Positions 26,967 to 36,676 of a stretch of 64,000 nt of DNA are shown here, piece by piece (the stretch's first letter is position 1; every line of letters starts with the position of its first letter). The position numbers and the translations under genes were made by a program. Source of the stretch: Shewanella vesiculosa. GTDB taxonomy: Bacteria; Pseudomonadota; Gammaproteobacteria; Enterobacterales; Shewanellaceae. The notes below the pieces were generated by a model. The model made no database searches. It was not told the DNA's origin and saw only the letters and a program-made list of their open reading frames with translations. Where the stretch lies: contig NZ_CP073588.1 in the NCBI RefSeq assembly GCF_021560015.1, positions 2,790,001 through 2,854,000 on the forward strand, given 5' to 3'.

Positions 26967-27431
26967 ATGTCCGTGAATAAATGGCTATTGCCACTCGGCA
27001 TAGGATTGCTATCACTGTTTCTTAGCCAAGGCGCTCTCAGCGATGAACTTACTGGCAAAATTAACAATGATTCATGCATGAAATGCCATAAACGAAATGG
27101 AGCAATGCAGGGATATCATAGCCATGACTCATTAAAAATGAGTTGTAGCTCTTGCCATGGTGAAAAAGGCAATCATCCTAGAAAGCCTAATGATTTGATG
27201 GTGTTTTCTTCGGACAATGACATCCCTGTTACTGCTAAAAATGCTGTATGCCTTAAATGTCATACGCCAACAAAGTTAGCTGACGCAGAATGGACACATA
27301 ACGTACATGCGCAAAAAACCAGCTGTACATCTTGTCATCAATTGCACCCTAAATTAGATCCGATGTTGGGGTTAAGTGCCTCAGAGCGCAGCAATAAATG
27401 CCAAAATTGTCACTCGGTGCGAGGTAAGTAA
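26967..27431 (+). CDS. Pentaheme c-type cytochrome, NrfB-like
   Basis: A 154-residue periplasmic cytochrome with a signal peptide (cleavage near GALSDE) and five CxxCH haem motifs: CMKCH, CSSCH, CLKCH, CTSCH and CQNCH. Five haems in a small protein is the NrfB layout, the soluble electron carrier to a periplasmic reductase. It is followed two bases later by an NrfC-like ferredoxin and then an NrfD-like quinol dehydrogenase. No NrfA or SirA-type catalytic subunit is present in the window. Confidence 0.88.
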   Translation: MSVNKWLLPLGIGLLSLFLSQGALSDELTGKINNDSCMKCHKRNGAMQGYHSHDSLKMSCSSCHGEKGNHPRKPNDLMVFSSDNDIPVTAKNAVCLKCHTPTKLADAEWTHNVHAQKTSCTSCHQLHPKLDPMLGLSASERSNKCQNCHSVRGK

Positions 27432-27433
27432 TC

Positions 27434-28120
27434 ATGGAAAACTCAAGAAGGCATTTTCTTAAAAGCACCTGTGCATTGGTTGCAGGCGTGTCGGTATATC
27501 CACTCAGTGGCAAAAATGCCAATGCAGAAATGGAAGCCGATATAAACAACATAAAGTACGCTTTGTTACATGATGAAACCAAATGCATTGGCTGTAATGC
27601 CTGTGTTGAAGCATGTCGAGAAGTGAATCATGTCCCCGAAGGCGTTACACGACTCAGCATTGAAAGAACTGGACCATTTGGAGAATACCCAAATCAATTT
27701 TATCACTTCTCTCGGCATTCTTGCGAACATTGCGAAGAGGCACCCTGCGTTTCTGTTTGTCCCACCGGTGCCGCCTTTATTAATAAAGAAACCGGTATTG
27801 TTGCAGTCAATGCAGATAAATGTGTCGGTTGCCAATACTGTATTGCAGCCTGCCCTTATGAAGTACGCTTTATTAATCCTGTGACTAAAGCTGCCGACAA
27901 ATGTGATTTTTGCCGCGAAACGAATCTCAAACACGGTAAACAACCTGCCTGTGTAGAAATATGTCCGACAAAAGCATTAGTGTTTGGCAATCTTAAAGAT
28001 CCCGAGTCCGAACTGGTTGCACTATTGAAGGCTAATCCGACTGAGCGCTTTAAGCAACGTTTAGGTACCCGGCCTAAAATATTTCGTATTAAAGCGAAAC
28101 TAGGGGAGATTATATTATGA
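27434..28120 (+). CDS. NrfC-like four-cluster ferredoxin subunit
   Basis: A 228-residue protein with a Tat signal (SRRHFLK at residue 4) and four Cys clusters for 4Fe-4S centres: CIGCNACVEAC, CEEAPCVSVCPTG, CVGCQYCIAACPY and CDFC...CVEICPTKA. It would carry electrons from the NrfD-like membrane protein to the pentaheme cytochrome on the periplasmic side. Overlaps the next gene by four bases. Confidence 0.92.
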   Translation: MENSRRHFLKSTCALVAGVSVYPLSGKNANAEMEADINNIKYALLHDETKCIGCNACVEACREVNHVPEGVTRLSIERTGPFGEYPNQFYHFSRHSCEHCEEAPCVSVCPTGAAFINKETGIVAVNADKCVGCQYCIAACPYEVRFINPVTKAADKCDFCRETNLKHGKQPACVEICPTKALVFGNLKDPESELVALLKANPTERFKQRLGTRPKIFRIKAKLGEIIL

Positions 28121-29058
28121 GTGCTTTTCATTTTGATACCTTGGTTTGGCACTGGCCCATTGCAATATACCTCTTTTTAGCGGGGGTATCCGCAGGCGCC
28201 ATGTTCTTCTCTGTTTTATTGAAACATTTTTGCCTAAAGGATAAAGCACATCAGTCTGGATTTATTATCGCTGCGTGTATTATTGCGGCAATTTCCGTGG
28301 TAGCAGGCTTGGGGGTGTTGGTATTAGATTTAACCAAACCTTTGGACTTTTGGAAGATCCTAGTGTTTTACAACCCTACATCGGTAATGTCGATGGGTGT
28401 GCTTATATTAATGCTTTATCAAGTATTTATGTATGCCTGGATTGTAATTACATTCAGAAAAATCATTGATGATTTTTGTGAACAACGTTTGCCGATTGTT
28501 TGTAAGCTAACACGCATTATCGCGCATTATGAAGCAGGTATAACCGGCTTACTGGTTATCTTCTGTGTATCGTTAGGTGCCTACACCGGCTTTTTATTAT
28601 CCGCTCAACCTCACTTCCCTATGTGGAATACTGGCGTGTTACCTTTACTGTTTTTGGTTTCAGGCTTATCTTCAGGTGCTGCGGCAACGTTATTAGGTGG
28701 TGTGTTACTCAAAGGCAACCCCAATGGTGCAGAAGTTCGTTTCATTCATAAAATAGAGATCCCACTGATTTTAGGTGAGATACTACTTATGTTCACCTTC
28801 TTCCTGGGTTTAGTCTTCAGTGGTGGCCAAAGCAAGGTGGCGGCATTCAATGCTGTCGGAGTAGGTTTTTGGGGCTTTATATTTTGGTTTGGGATTATGG
28901 GATTAGGATTATCGGCCCCATTAGCGATGAACTTATTTATGACCGCCACTTCAAAACGCAAGTTTGCCTATGTTGCCGGAACGGCATGCTTAAGTTTATT
29001 GGGGGTTATATTGTTGCGTAACTTCATCCTTTACACTGGTCAAATGGTAGTAAACTAG
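28117..29058 (+). CDS. NrfD/PsrC-family membrane quinol dehydrogenase subunit
   Basis: A 313-residue protein with eight or nine membrane helices and the NrfD opening WHWPIAIYLFLAGVSAGA. It oxidises quinol in the inner membrane and passes electrons to the NrfC-like subunit. Starts with the ATGA overlap at 28117-28120. Last gene of the operon. SirD-type proteins for sulfite reduction have the same architecture, so nitrite, sulfite or another acceptor cannot be decided. Confidence 0.9.
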   Translation: MSAFHFDTLVWHWPIAIYLFLAGVSAGAMFFSVLLKHFCLKDKAHQSGFIIAACIIAAISVVAGLGVLVLDLTKPLDFWKILVFYNPTSVMSMGVLILMLYQVFMYAWIVITFRKIIDDFCEQRLPIVCKLTRIIAHYEAGITGLLVIFCVSLGAYTGFLLSAQPHFPMWNTGVLPLLFLVSGLSSGAAATLLGGVLLKGNPNGAEVRFIHKIEIPLILGEILLMFTFFLGLVFSGGQSKVAAFNAVGVGFWGFIFWFGIMGLGLSAPLAMNLFMTATSKRKFAYVAGTACLSLLGVILLRNFILYTGQMVVN

Positions 29059-29310
29059 TCGCACTCTTAACGGTGATAGCACGCATTAGCAACCGTACTG
29101 TCACCGTATATCTAACAGAGACTAACTCGCTTGGCGTTACACTTATTTCATCACTTGCCATTACCGCCTAACTATTTTCGACCAAGTGAACATCAGCAAT
29201 CATTAGAACAGAGTGATTAAAACAGAGTCGTTCAAACTCAGTCATATAAGCTCAGTCATTGAAGCTTCGCAGTACTCCCTACCCCTTAGATCTGATATGA
29301 GTATTTTCAA

Positions 29311-29991
29311 TTACAGCTGAGTAAATTGTCTAATTAAATTATGATACACATTATGCAAGTTATCTAATTCAGCACGATCGGTATGTTCAGCTTTAATCAA
29401 ATTTTGAATGCTTTGATCGAGCTGATACAAGGTTTGACGTAAAGTCACATCGGCAACCATACTTTGCATCCATGTAATGGCTGCAATCCGCTGCCCTCGA
29501 GTTACCGCAGTCACTTTATGCAAACTACTCGACGGGTATACTACAGCGTATCCTGCCGGTAATTTAATGTGTTGCTGACCAAATTCGGTGGCTATAACTA
29601 ACTCACCACCGTCATACTCTTCGGGTTCACTCAAAAATACCGTCATTGATACATCACTGCGGATGACTTCTGCGGTATTAGGGATCCGCATAATGGCTGC
29701 ATCAACATGATAGCCATACTCTTCGGTTTCGCTATAACGATTAAAGCACGGCGGAAATATCTTGTGCGGTAACGCCGCCGATACAATTTTAGGCGTTTCG
29801 CCAATACGCGCCAGTAGCTGATTAGCGAGTTGGCGCACATTAGCATGTTGCGCATCTGCTTGATTGTTATTTTTAACCGACGCCGCCATCCCCATTGCGG
29901 TTTTACGACCGTCGCCCCACGGACATTCAGCCAGTTGCAGACGATAAGCGCTGACGTCCTGTTTCGAGAGAATTTGTTCAATAACAATCAT
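29311..29991 (-). CDS. PiuC/YbiX-family Fe(II)/2-oxoglutarate dioxygenase
   Basis: A 226-residue PKHD-type hydroxylase. The iron triad is visible as HVDAAIM (His and Asp), and His in SSLHKVTAVTRGQRIAAITW, with Arg for 2-oxoglutarate. In E. coli ybiX lies next to the siderophore receptor gene fiu. Here it lies 14 bases downstream of a TonB siderophore receptor on the same strand, so it is likely iron-regulated with it. Confidence 0.92.
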   Translation of the reverse strand: MIVIEQILSKQDVSAYRLQLAECPWGDGRKTAMGMAASVKNNNQADAQHANVRQLANQLLARIGETPKIVSAALPHKIFPPCFNRYSETEEYGYHVDAAIMRIPNTAEVIRSDVSMTVFLSEPEEYDGGELVIATEFGQQHIKLPAGYAVVYPSSSLHKVTAVTRGQRIAAITWMQSMVADVTLRQTLYQLDQSIQNLIKAEHTDRAELDNLHNVYHNLIRQFTQL

Positions 29992-30005
29992 GCAAACACC
30001 TTTAA

Positions 30006-32327
30006 TTAAAACTCATATGTCATCGATAATTTAGCATTACGGGCATCACCTAAGTACATAAATGAGCCAGAACGATAAGCTGCAGTCCAGTATTCTTCAT
30101 TGAGTATGTTGCCCACGTTTATACGGAAAGTTAAATCCTCGGAGGCATTGTAACTGGCAAATAAATCAACTACTTGATAGTTAGGTACCACAATGCTGTA
30201 ACGGCTATTGTCGCTATCATATCCTGCAGCAGTGTCTGGTTGTCCACCATACATTTCACTTTGATAAGTGTAGCTACCACCAAATACGAATGACTCTGTT
30301 AGCTCATAACGCAGCTGTAAATAAGCGCTTTCGTCTGCAAAGTTACTCAGTACTAAACCAATGTTAGCTGGATTGTAAGACTCTAAAATTTCTGAATCCA
30401 TTTTAGCTGCCGAGAATTGTATGCTGAGTTTGTCAGTAATATTGCCGACCATACCAAACTCGATACCTTTAACGCGGTTTTTACCTGTATTAAGTGTCCC
30501 CAAAGTTGAGTAGCTGTCGCCAACACTTTCCATTACATCACTTTTAGTGATTTGGAAAATCGATGCCGAAAACATCATTTTGTCGTCAAACAACATCCAC
30601 TTGGTACCAAGCTCCAAGTTTTCAACCAATTCAGCGTCAGCTTCAGTTGCCTGATCTGGCGTACCACAAATACCACCATAACCGCAGTTAGCCCCTAAGT
30701 CAGACTCCCCGCCATTGATGTTAGTGGCAGTACTGTAATTAGCGTAAATATTAGCATCTTCAGATAAGTCATAAACTAAGCCAATATTACCGTTGTACAT
30801 GGTATCTGAATAGGCATAATCCACTTCGCCACCACGACCCGTTGTGTCGTTACTGTAATCAAAGCTGTCTTGTCTAAAACCAAAGAACAAGGCTAGCTGA
30901 TCGGTTAATTCGACCGTATCCATTATGTATGCCGATACGGTTTCGATGTCGTATACAGCATCTGAGCCACCATCAACATAGCTGCGATTCATTAATTGGC
31001 CAATATTATCGACAGCATTTCCGTTACCATCAATAATACAATATGACTCTGATACGCCACCGCGACCATTGGTTAAACAATTACCCTGATTGTTGTTGGT
31101 GATGCTATATACGCCGTTGTCGACATTTTCATCTGTATATTCAAGGCCAAATACTAACTTGTGATTAAAACCAAGTGCTTGGGTATTCCAAAATAGATTG
31201 AACTGAGTACTGACATAATCAACATCTTGATTACCTTGATGAGTACTCAACGTTAGAGTGCTAGCACCTGGTGCTGTTGGATCGGTAGCTGCACGCGTCG
31301 AGCCGCCCATACCTGTTGTAATGTAGCCGTTTTCGGTATGACCAACACGTGTCGCATTGTACAAAGTAATGCTGTCATTTAACTCATATTCGGTACGTAA
31401 GGTGAACGTGGATACTTTTGAATTTAAAAAGTCACCATCTTGAGCGTACACAGGAATATCTTTAATCGGTTCACGGGTTTCACGATCAAAATAACTGCCT
31501 AAATCTGGTACATCTTTCGCGTCTAGGTAGTAACCGTCGGCAGTAAATGACAGTGCATCGGTGGCTTCGTACACACCTGATAACTGCACACCTTGACGTT
31601 CACTCGTAATACCTTCGCGACCGGGCTTGTCTTCTTCAGCCGTTAATCCGTTAAGACGCACTGCCACTTTTTCAGATATCGGTAAGTTATAGTCAACCGT
31701 TAAACGAGTATGATCGTCAGTGCCAACACCAAGATCGACGCGGCCAAAATCGTAAGCTACTGAGGCTTTTTTAGTCACACTGTTAATGGCACCGCCTGAT
31801 GAACCACGGCCAGCAAATGTTGAACTAGGACCTTTGGTTATTTCAACACGCTCGGTAGCAAAACTTTCACGAGTGGTCATGCCAGGATCGCGTAGTCCAT
31901 CAACAAACACGTCACTACGAGCTTCGTGGCCACGAATAATATAGCGATCACCGAACGCATTACCGTTTTCACCGGTACCTAGGGTCACACCGGCTTGGGC
32001 TGACAAAATGTCTTTTAAATCAGTATTACCTGACTCTTGAATTTGATCTTGAGTTAACACGGTAATCACTTGCGGCGTATCGACAAGTGCAGCCATCCGA
32101 CGTTTATCAGCAGAGTTATTAAACATGTAAACCGAGTTTTGCACGCCATGAACACGAATTCGCTCTATAGATTCGTCCGTTTGCGCTGGTTTACATTTCG
32201 CCAATATATCCTTATCGCAAGTTTCATTTTTAGTATCTGCAGCGTATAGCGCTGGGCTACTGAATACTAATGCTGCAGCTACCGCTTGAGCACCTAATGA
32301 TAACTTACTGTAATTATTAGACTTCAT
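30006..32327 (-). CDS. TonB-dependent siderophore receptor (Fiu/BfrD type)
   Basis: About 773 residues. A signal peptide ends near SSPALYAAD. A plug domain (TPQVITVLTQDQIQESG, then the conserved IIRGHEARSDVFVDGLRD and VEITKGPSSTFAGRGSSGG) is followed by a 22-strand barrel ending in the C-terminal aromatic KLSMTYEF. I prefer the ATG at 32327, which gives a normal signal peptide; the open frame reaches 32357. A Fur-type site lies about 90 bases upstream. It probably imports ferric catecholate or monomeric catechol siderophores, with PiuC downstream. Confidence 0.93.
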   Translation of the reverse strand: MKSNNYSKLSLGAQAVAAALVFSSPALYAADTKNETCDKDILAKCKPAQTDESIERIRVHGVQNSVYMFNNSADKRRMAALVDTPQVITVLTQDQIQESGNTDLKDILSAQAGVTLGTGENGNAFGDRYIIRGHEARSDVFVDGLRDPGMTTRESFATERVEITKGPSSTFAGRGSSGGAINSVTKKASVAYDFGRVDLGVGTDDHTRLTVDYNLPISEKVAVRLNGLTAEEDKPGREGITSERQGVQLSGVYEATDALSFTADGYYLDAKDVPDLGSYFDRETREPIKDIPVYAQDGDFLNSKVSTFTLRTEYELNDSITLYNATRVGHTENGYITTGMGGSTRAATDPTAPGASTLTLSTHQGNQDVDYVSTQFNLFWNTQALGFNHKLVFGLEYTDENVDNGVYSITNNNQGNCLTNGRGGVSESYCIIDGNGNAVDNIGQLMNRSYVDGGSDAVYDIETVSAYIMDTVELTDQLALFFGFRQDSFDYSNDTTGRGGEVDYAYSDTMYNGNIGLVYDLSEDANIYANYSTATNINGGESDLGANCGYGGICGTPDQATEADAELVENLELGTKWMLFDDKMMFSASIFQITKSDVMESVGDSYSTLGTLNTGKNRVKGIEFGMVGNITDKLSIQFSAAKMDSEILESYNPANIGLVLSNFADESAYLQLRYELTESFVFGGSYTYQSEMYGGQPDTAAGYDSDNSRYSIVVPNYQVVDLFASYNASEDLTFRINVGNILNEEYWTAAYRSGSFMYLGDARNAKLSMTYEF

Positions 32328-32383
32328 GTTTAACATCATCCTGTTATTAATAAGCATTAACTAAATTTCATTTATGTGCTGCA

Positions 32384-32438
32384 CTTTACATAAATGAAAC
32401 AAAGATCGCAAATACAAATCATTATCATTTATGTAAAG
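32384..32438. promoter_or_regulatory. Fur box and 14-bp inverted repeat upstream of the receptor
   Basis: A Fur-type sequence on the minus strand (AAATGATAATGATTTGT, about 32415-32433) matches the repeated GATAAT core. It partly overlaps a perfect 14-base inverted repeat, CTTTACATAAATGA at 32384-32397 and its complement at 32425-32438. A third copy of TTCATTTATGT occurs at 32367-32377. Confidence 0.65.
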
Positions 32439-32548
32439 ATTCATGCGGAGTTCGATTTAATTAACAAAATATAGAAATAAACACACAGGTAGGCGTTATT
32501 AGTAACCGTTTGAATACCGCTCAGAAAGAGCGGTCTGGTCGAAATAAG

Positions 32549-32935
32549 TTAACTGACTTGATAAAGCTCTAATGGAAGTCCATCTGGATCGCTAAAAAAG
32601 GTATATTGTTTGCCGGTATATTCGTCAATACGTACAGGCTCAACTGAAATATTATTCTGCTGCAAATGAGTAACTACAACATCGATGTCATCAACTTTGA
32701 ACGCTAAATGGCGCAAACCTTGAGCCTCTGGATAACTGGGTCTTGGCGGTGCGCCATTGAATGAAAATAGCTCAATTTGACTGCCATCGGGCAAGCTTAA
32801 ATCGAGTTTGTAAGAATCACGTGCTTGGCGATAATGTTCTGCAATAACTTTTAAGCCTAATATTTGGCTGTAAAACGCTTTTGAGCGTGGGTAATCGGCA
32901 CAAATAATCGCGACGTGATGAATTCCATTTAGCAT
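32549..32935 (-). CDS. Glyoxalase/VOC-family protein, YaeR-like
   Basis: A 128-residue vicinal-oxygen-chelate protein. It begins with IHHVAIICADYPRSKAFY and shows the YaeR/SMU1112c subgroup pattern (metal ligands His6, Glu in QIELFSF, His in LRHLAFKVDD, Glu in PLELYQ). Small metalloenzyme of uncertain substrate; related to glyoxalase I and fosfomycin-resistance enzymes. Confidence 0.9.
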   Translation of the reverse strand: MLNGIHHVAIICADYPRSKAFYSQILGLKVIAEHYRQARDSYKLDLSLPDGSQIELFSFNGAPPRPSYPEAQGLRHLAFKVDDIDVVVTHLQQNNISVEPVRIDEYTGKQYTFFSDPDGLPLELYQVS

Positions 32936-33018
32936 GGTTGTCCTTATAAACCTATTCTTTAAAAAACCTTTTTAAACTAAACACTTAATAAAATGAATTA
33001 TCGATAGTATAAAGGTAA

Positions 33019-33056
33019 AAAAAATCCTGATAGCATAAGTCTATCAAGATTTTTAT
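33019..33056. terminator. Terminator after phoX
   Basis: AATCCTGATAG and CTATCAAGATT pair with one mismatch, with an A-run on one side and T-run on the other. On the minus strand eight T follow. It ends the phoX transcript. Confidence 0.65.
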
Positions 33057-33122
33057 CTACTTGAAAAACAGTCAGAAATCAGTCTAAATCTAATCGATTA
33101 TCTTTAACGATAATCACTCAGA

Positions 33123-35192
33123 CTAGATACCCACTTCACCACCATCGTTTTTACGGATCATCACAGTCGCCGCACGTGGACGCACTGTAATCCCTGCAGG
33201 TGTTATTTCGTCAGCTTTGTCTGAATATGGCCAGTTGCCAGGATGCTGAATATTAGCAAATACCGTTTTATAATCTGGCGTAATCGCAAAACCAGTAACC
33301 TCACAGCCATTAGGACCAACAAAGAAACGCTTAAGCTGAGTTTGGTTGTCTGCGGTCAGCACTTGTTGTTTACCATCGGCATCAAGCATGCTTGATGGCA
33401 CAATTGCCAACATTTGATCGTTGGTTTCTTCGGTGACTTCCGAGGCTCCATTATCAGTTTGTACCCACAAAATACCGCGCTGGTCGAACGATAAACCATC
33501 TGGGCTAGCAAACTGGTTTAAATCCGTTAAGCCAGATAAGTTGGTCTCGGCATCACCATCAGCTGGTGAACCAAACACAAAGATATCCCAAGTAAACTCT
33601 GTTGCAGTCTCACCATCATCCCAACGGATAATATGACCAAAGTTGTTATTTAATCGTGGGTTAGCAGGGTTGGTGCTGTCGGTACGTTTACTGTTGTTCG
33701 TTAAGGTTAAATATACAGTACCAGTAAATGGATCTACGGTTGTCCACTCTGGACGATCCATTGGTGTTGCGCCCACTAAGTCAGCTGCGCCAGCTGTATT
33801 GATGATAATGGCTTCGAGTGAATCAAAGCTGTCTGCAAGAGTTTTGCCGTCAGTCGTCATGCCATCTAATGTCAATGGTAACCATTCACCGATGCCATCT
33901 TCACTGAACTTAGCTGCATATAAAGTCCCAGCATTCATGTATTTGTCGCCTACAGTTAGGCGATTAGTGCTATTTGCATCTGCAGGATCCCATGGAGCAT
34001 CAGAAACAAACTTATACAAATATTCAAAACGTGAATCGTGGCCTGAATAAAATGAGATTGGTTTGCCTTCTTCAAGCTTACCAAACACACAACCTTCATG
34101 GCGGAAGCGACCTAATGCAGTGCGTTTAATCGCACGAGAATTGGGATTGTATGGATCAATTTCAACTATATAACCATAACCATTGGCTTCGTTACGATAA
34201 TCGTTTGTGGCACTTGAACCTGTTGGCGTTATATCAAAACGAGAAAATTCATCTAAACGTTCCTCGTCATCACCAGCTAAATGGGTCCAACCATAACGAG
34301 TATCAGATGTTGAAATACCAATGCGGGTTTGATCTTCCGTTAAGGTGCCATTATTAACAAAGTAACCAGGCCAGTTTTCTTCACACGTTAAGTAAGTTCC
34401 CCAAGGCGTATAACCATTACCACAGTTATTTAACGTACCGCGCGTTTGGCTACCATCTGGTGAATAGCGGGTTTCAAGGTATGAGCTGTACGCTAATGGC
34501 CCTGCTATATCCATCACAGTTGCAGCTGTAAAACGGCGGTTGTGGCGGTCATTTTCAACCACTTGCCAAATACCACTAACTAATTTAATTCGTACAACAG
34601 AAACACCATGAGCATTGATTTCTTTACGTATTTCATCAATTACTGTGCGTTTGCCATCAGTGCTATACGTCGGACCATTTGGATGCAGAGCATCTTCATC
34701 TATGTATTCGTGGTTGATACACAATAAACCATCATCTGCGGCATCGTTAAGCGGAAAGAAATGCATGCCATCATGGTGCATCCCGACTGAGTTTTCTTGA
34801 TCTACCGCGGTATTGCTGCCATCGGCTTTCCAGGCTGCGGCTTTGGTATTTAACGGCGTTCCCCAAGGTGCTAATACATAAGCTGAATACCCTGCAGGAA
34901 TTGCTACTGCATCAGTTTTAGAACCCGCAATAGACTCAAAACCTAATACTGCTGAGCTTTTAAGCGGTGGAGTTGGCGTAACTGGTGCGGTAGGCGTTGT
35001 TGGCGTTTCTGCTGCAGAATTATTATCAGAACCACAAGCACTTAACCCGAACCCACCAAACGCAGTCATCGCACTAAGGCCTAAACCACGCTTAACAAAA
35101 TTACGACGCGATAAATGATTTTCCATCACTTCATTGAAAGGTGTATTTTTGCTGTTGTTAAAACGAGTTGGATCAAATGTCGCCTTGCTCAT
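33123..35192 (-). CDS. phoX: PhoX-family alkaline phosphatase (DUF839)
   Basis: A 689-residue protein with a Tat signal containing SRRNFVKRGLGLSAM near residue 29, then a Cys that could be lipidated (GLSACG). PhoX family features include GMHHDGMHFFPL, NHEYIDED, GTYLTCEENWPGY, RFEYLYKFVSD and LDEFSRFDITPTG. PhoX is a calcium- and iron-dependent phosphatase exported folded by Tat to gain phosphate from organic esters. Four Pho-box repeats lie 80-119 bases upstream, so phosphate control is likely. Confidence 0.92.
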   Translation of the reverse strand: MSKATFDPTRFNNSKNTPFNEVMENHLSRRNFVKRGLGLSAMTAFGGFGLSACGSDNNSAAETPTTPTAPVTPTPPLKSSAVLGFESIAGSKTDAVAIPAGYSAYVLAPWGTPLNTKAAAWKADGSNTAVDQENSVGMHHDGMHFFPLNDAADDGLLCINHEYIDEDALHPNGPTYSTDGKRTVIDEIRKEINAHGVSVVRIKLVSGIWQVVENDRHNRRFTAATVMDIAGPLAYSSYLETRYSPDGSQTRGTLNNCGNGYTPWGTYLTCEENWPGYFVNNGTLTEDQTRIGISTSDTRYGWTHLAGDDEERLDEFSRFDITPTGSSATNDYRNEANGYGYIVEIDPYNPNSRAIKRTALGRFRHEGCVFGKLEEGKPISFYSGHDSRFEYLYKFVSDAPWDPADANSTNRLTVGDKYMNAGTLYAAKFSEDGIGEWLPLTLDGMTTDGKTLADSFDSLEAIIINTAGAADLVGATPMDRPEWTTVDPFTGTVYLTLTNNSKRTDSTNPANPRLNNNFGHIIRWDDGETATEFTWDIFVFGSPADGDAETNLSGLTDLNQFASPDGLSFDQRGILWVQTDNGASEVTEETNDQMLAIVPSSMLDADGKQQVLTADNQTQLKRFFVGPNGCEVTGFAITPDYKTVFANIQHPGNWPYSDKADEITPAGITVRPRAATVMIRKNDGGEVGI

Positions 35193-35271
35193 AAATAGTC
35201 CTTAGATATGCTCTGAAAATAACTGATTAAATGTAGGTATAATTATTTGTCAGTTAAGATAAGCGTCTAAT

Positions 35272-35311
35272 GTGACAACAAGGTACAAACTGGATGACAA
35301 AAATGTGGCAA
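35272..35311 (-). promoter_or_regulatory. Tandem Pho box (four 7-base repeats)
   Basis: Read on the minus strand, TTGCCAC, TTGTCAT, TTTGTAC and TTGTCAC occur with exactly 11-base periodicity (plus-strand starts 35305, 35294, 35283, 35272). This is the arrangement of PhoB direct repeats (CTGTCAT-like with 4-base spacers), upstream of phoX. Confidence 0.8.
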
Positions 35312-35419
35312 TAAAAAGACAATCACCACACCGCTAAATGTGATGATATTCAGATACTCATTTCAATATTAAATAGGCGGGTAAATAACACATCACGATT
35401 CAGCGAATATAATAGATTT

Positions 35420-36676
35420 TTAACGCTTTTTACCGTGAGATGCTGCCAATGCCTTTTTACGCGCTTGTTGTTTTAATGAAGACTTAGTGGTTTTACGGGT
35501 TAGCGGAGCGATCACATCAAGATCAGGCTCAAATCCAGCCAACCATTGTTGTGGTAAACGTCGATCTAAAAAAACTTCAAGTTTGATCAATAACGGTTCG
35601 TCATCAACACTGAGTAAAGTAATGGCTTGCCCTGGCTTACCGGCCCTGCCTGTTCGGCCGATACGGTGGACATAATCTTCAACTTGAAACGGCAATTCCA
35701 TATTAACTACATAATTTAATTCGTTAATATCGAGTCCTCTGGCCGCAACATCAGTGGCAACTAATGCGGTGACATCGCCGGCTTTAAAGGCGGCCAATAC
35801 TTGCTCGCGCACTGCTTGTGATAAGTCTGCGTGAAATGCTTCTGCTGCAACTCCCGCTTGTTTCATTTGCTTTACCTGTGTGTCGGCGCCTTGTTTGGTG
35901 CGACAAAATATTAAACTTTGTTGCCAACCTTCTTGGGCAATTAAATGACACAAGATGGCGCACTTTCGTTTGGCATCAACATTAAATACCCGCTCAACAA
36001 TACTGCTGGCTGTAACATTGCGTTGGGCCACTTCAATCACTTGTGGCGATCGTAATAAACGGCGACTAAAACTGAGCATACGGTCATCTAACGTGGCTGA
36101 AAACAACAGAGTTTGCCGGGCACTTGGTAAACGCTTAAGTACTTCGACTATTTCATCTTTAAAACCCATGTCCAACATGCGATCAGCTTCATCAAATACT
36201 AAATGAGTTAACTGCGACAACGACAATGCGCGCTTTCGTAATAAGTCCAATAAACGCCCTGGTGTTGCCACTAAAATATCAGTACCTGCGGCTAACTGTT
36301 GTATTTGCGCACCAATACTCACCCCGCCATAAACCATCACACAGCCAATATCACTGCCTTTAGCATATTGCTCGATACTCGACTGAACCTGTTGGGCCAG
36401 TTCACGCGTTGGTACTAACACTAAACAGCTAATGACGGCCTTGGTATTGGGGGCTTCTGGTGTTGTTGGTACTGTGCGCTTGCTTAAAATGTGGTGCAGT
36501 AAAGGCAAAGCAAAAGCGGCCGTTTTTCCCGTGCCAGTTTGTGCCCCCGCCATCACATCTTTACCGCTTAAAATAATCGGAATAGCACGTAACTGGATCG
36601 GTGTAGGCTGCTGATAATTAAGCTCAACTAAACGATCGATCAAGATGGGATGTAGCGACAAATCTGCAAAAGACAT
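35420..36676 (-). CDS. DEAD-box ATP-dependent RNA helicase, RhlE-like
   Basis: A 418-residue helicase: Q motif PTPIQLRAIPIIL, Walker A AGAQTGTGKTAAF, DEAD in LVFDEADRMLDMGF, LFSAT, and HRIGRTGRAGKPGQA in the second RecA domain. A short basic C-terminal tail (KSSLKQQARKKALAASHGKKR region) resembles RhlE. Probably acts in ribosome assembly or RNA turnover, often important at low temperature. Confidence 0.92.
   Translation of the reverse strand: MSFADLSLHPILIDRLVELNYQQPTPIQLRAIPIILSGKDVMAGAQTGTGKTAAFALPLLHHILSKRTVPTTPEAPNTKAVISCLVLVPTRELAQQVQSSIEQYAKGSDIGCVMVYGGVSIGAQIQQLAAGTDILVATPGRLLDLLRKRALSLSQLTHLVFDEADRMLDMGFKDEIVEVLKRLPSARQTLLFSATLDDRMLSFSRRLLRSPQVIEVAQRNVTASSIVERVFNVDAKRKCAILCHLIAQEGWQQSLIFCRTKQGADTQVKQMKQAGVAAEAFHADLSQAVREQVLAAFKAGDVTALVATDVAARGLDINELNYVVNMELPFQVEDYVHRIGRTGRAGKPGQAITLLSVDDEPLLIKLEVFLDRRLPQQWLAGFEPDLDVIAPLTRKTTKSSLKQQARKKALAASHGKKR

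Noticed and set aside
27566..27943. 125-codon frame antisense to the ferredoxin gene
   Set aside because: The ferredoxin subunit on the + strand has four clear Cys clusters; the antisense frame has no support.
29063..29108. Possible terminator hairpin after the nrfD-like gene
   Set aside because: Arms of about ten bases pair with one mismatch, but the loop is about 20 bases and no T-run follows, so support is too weak.
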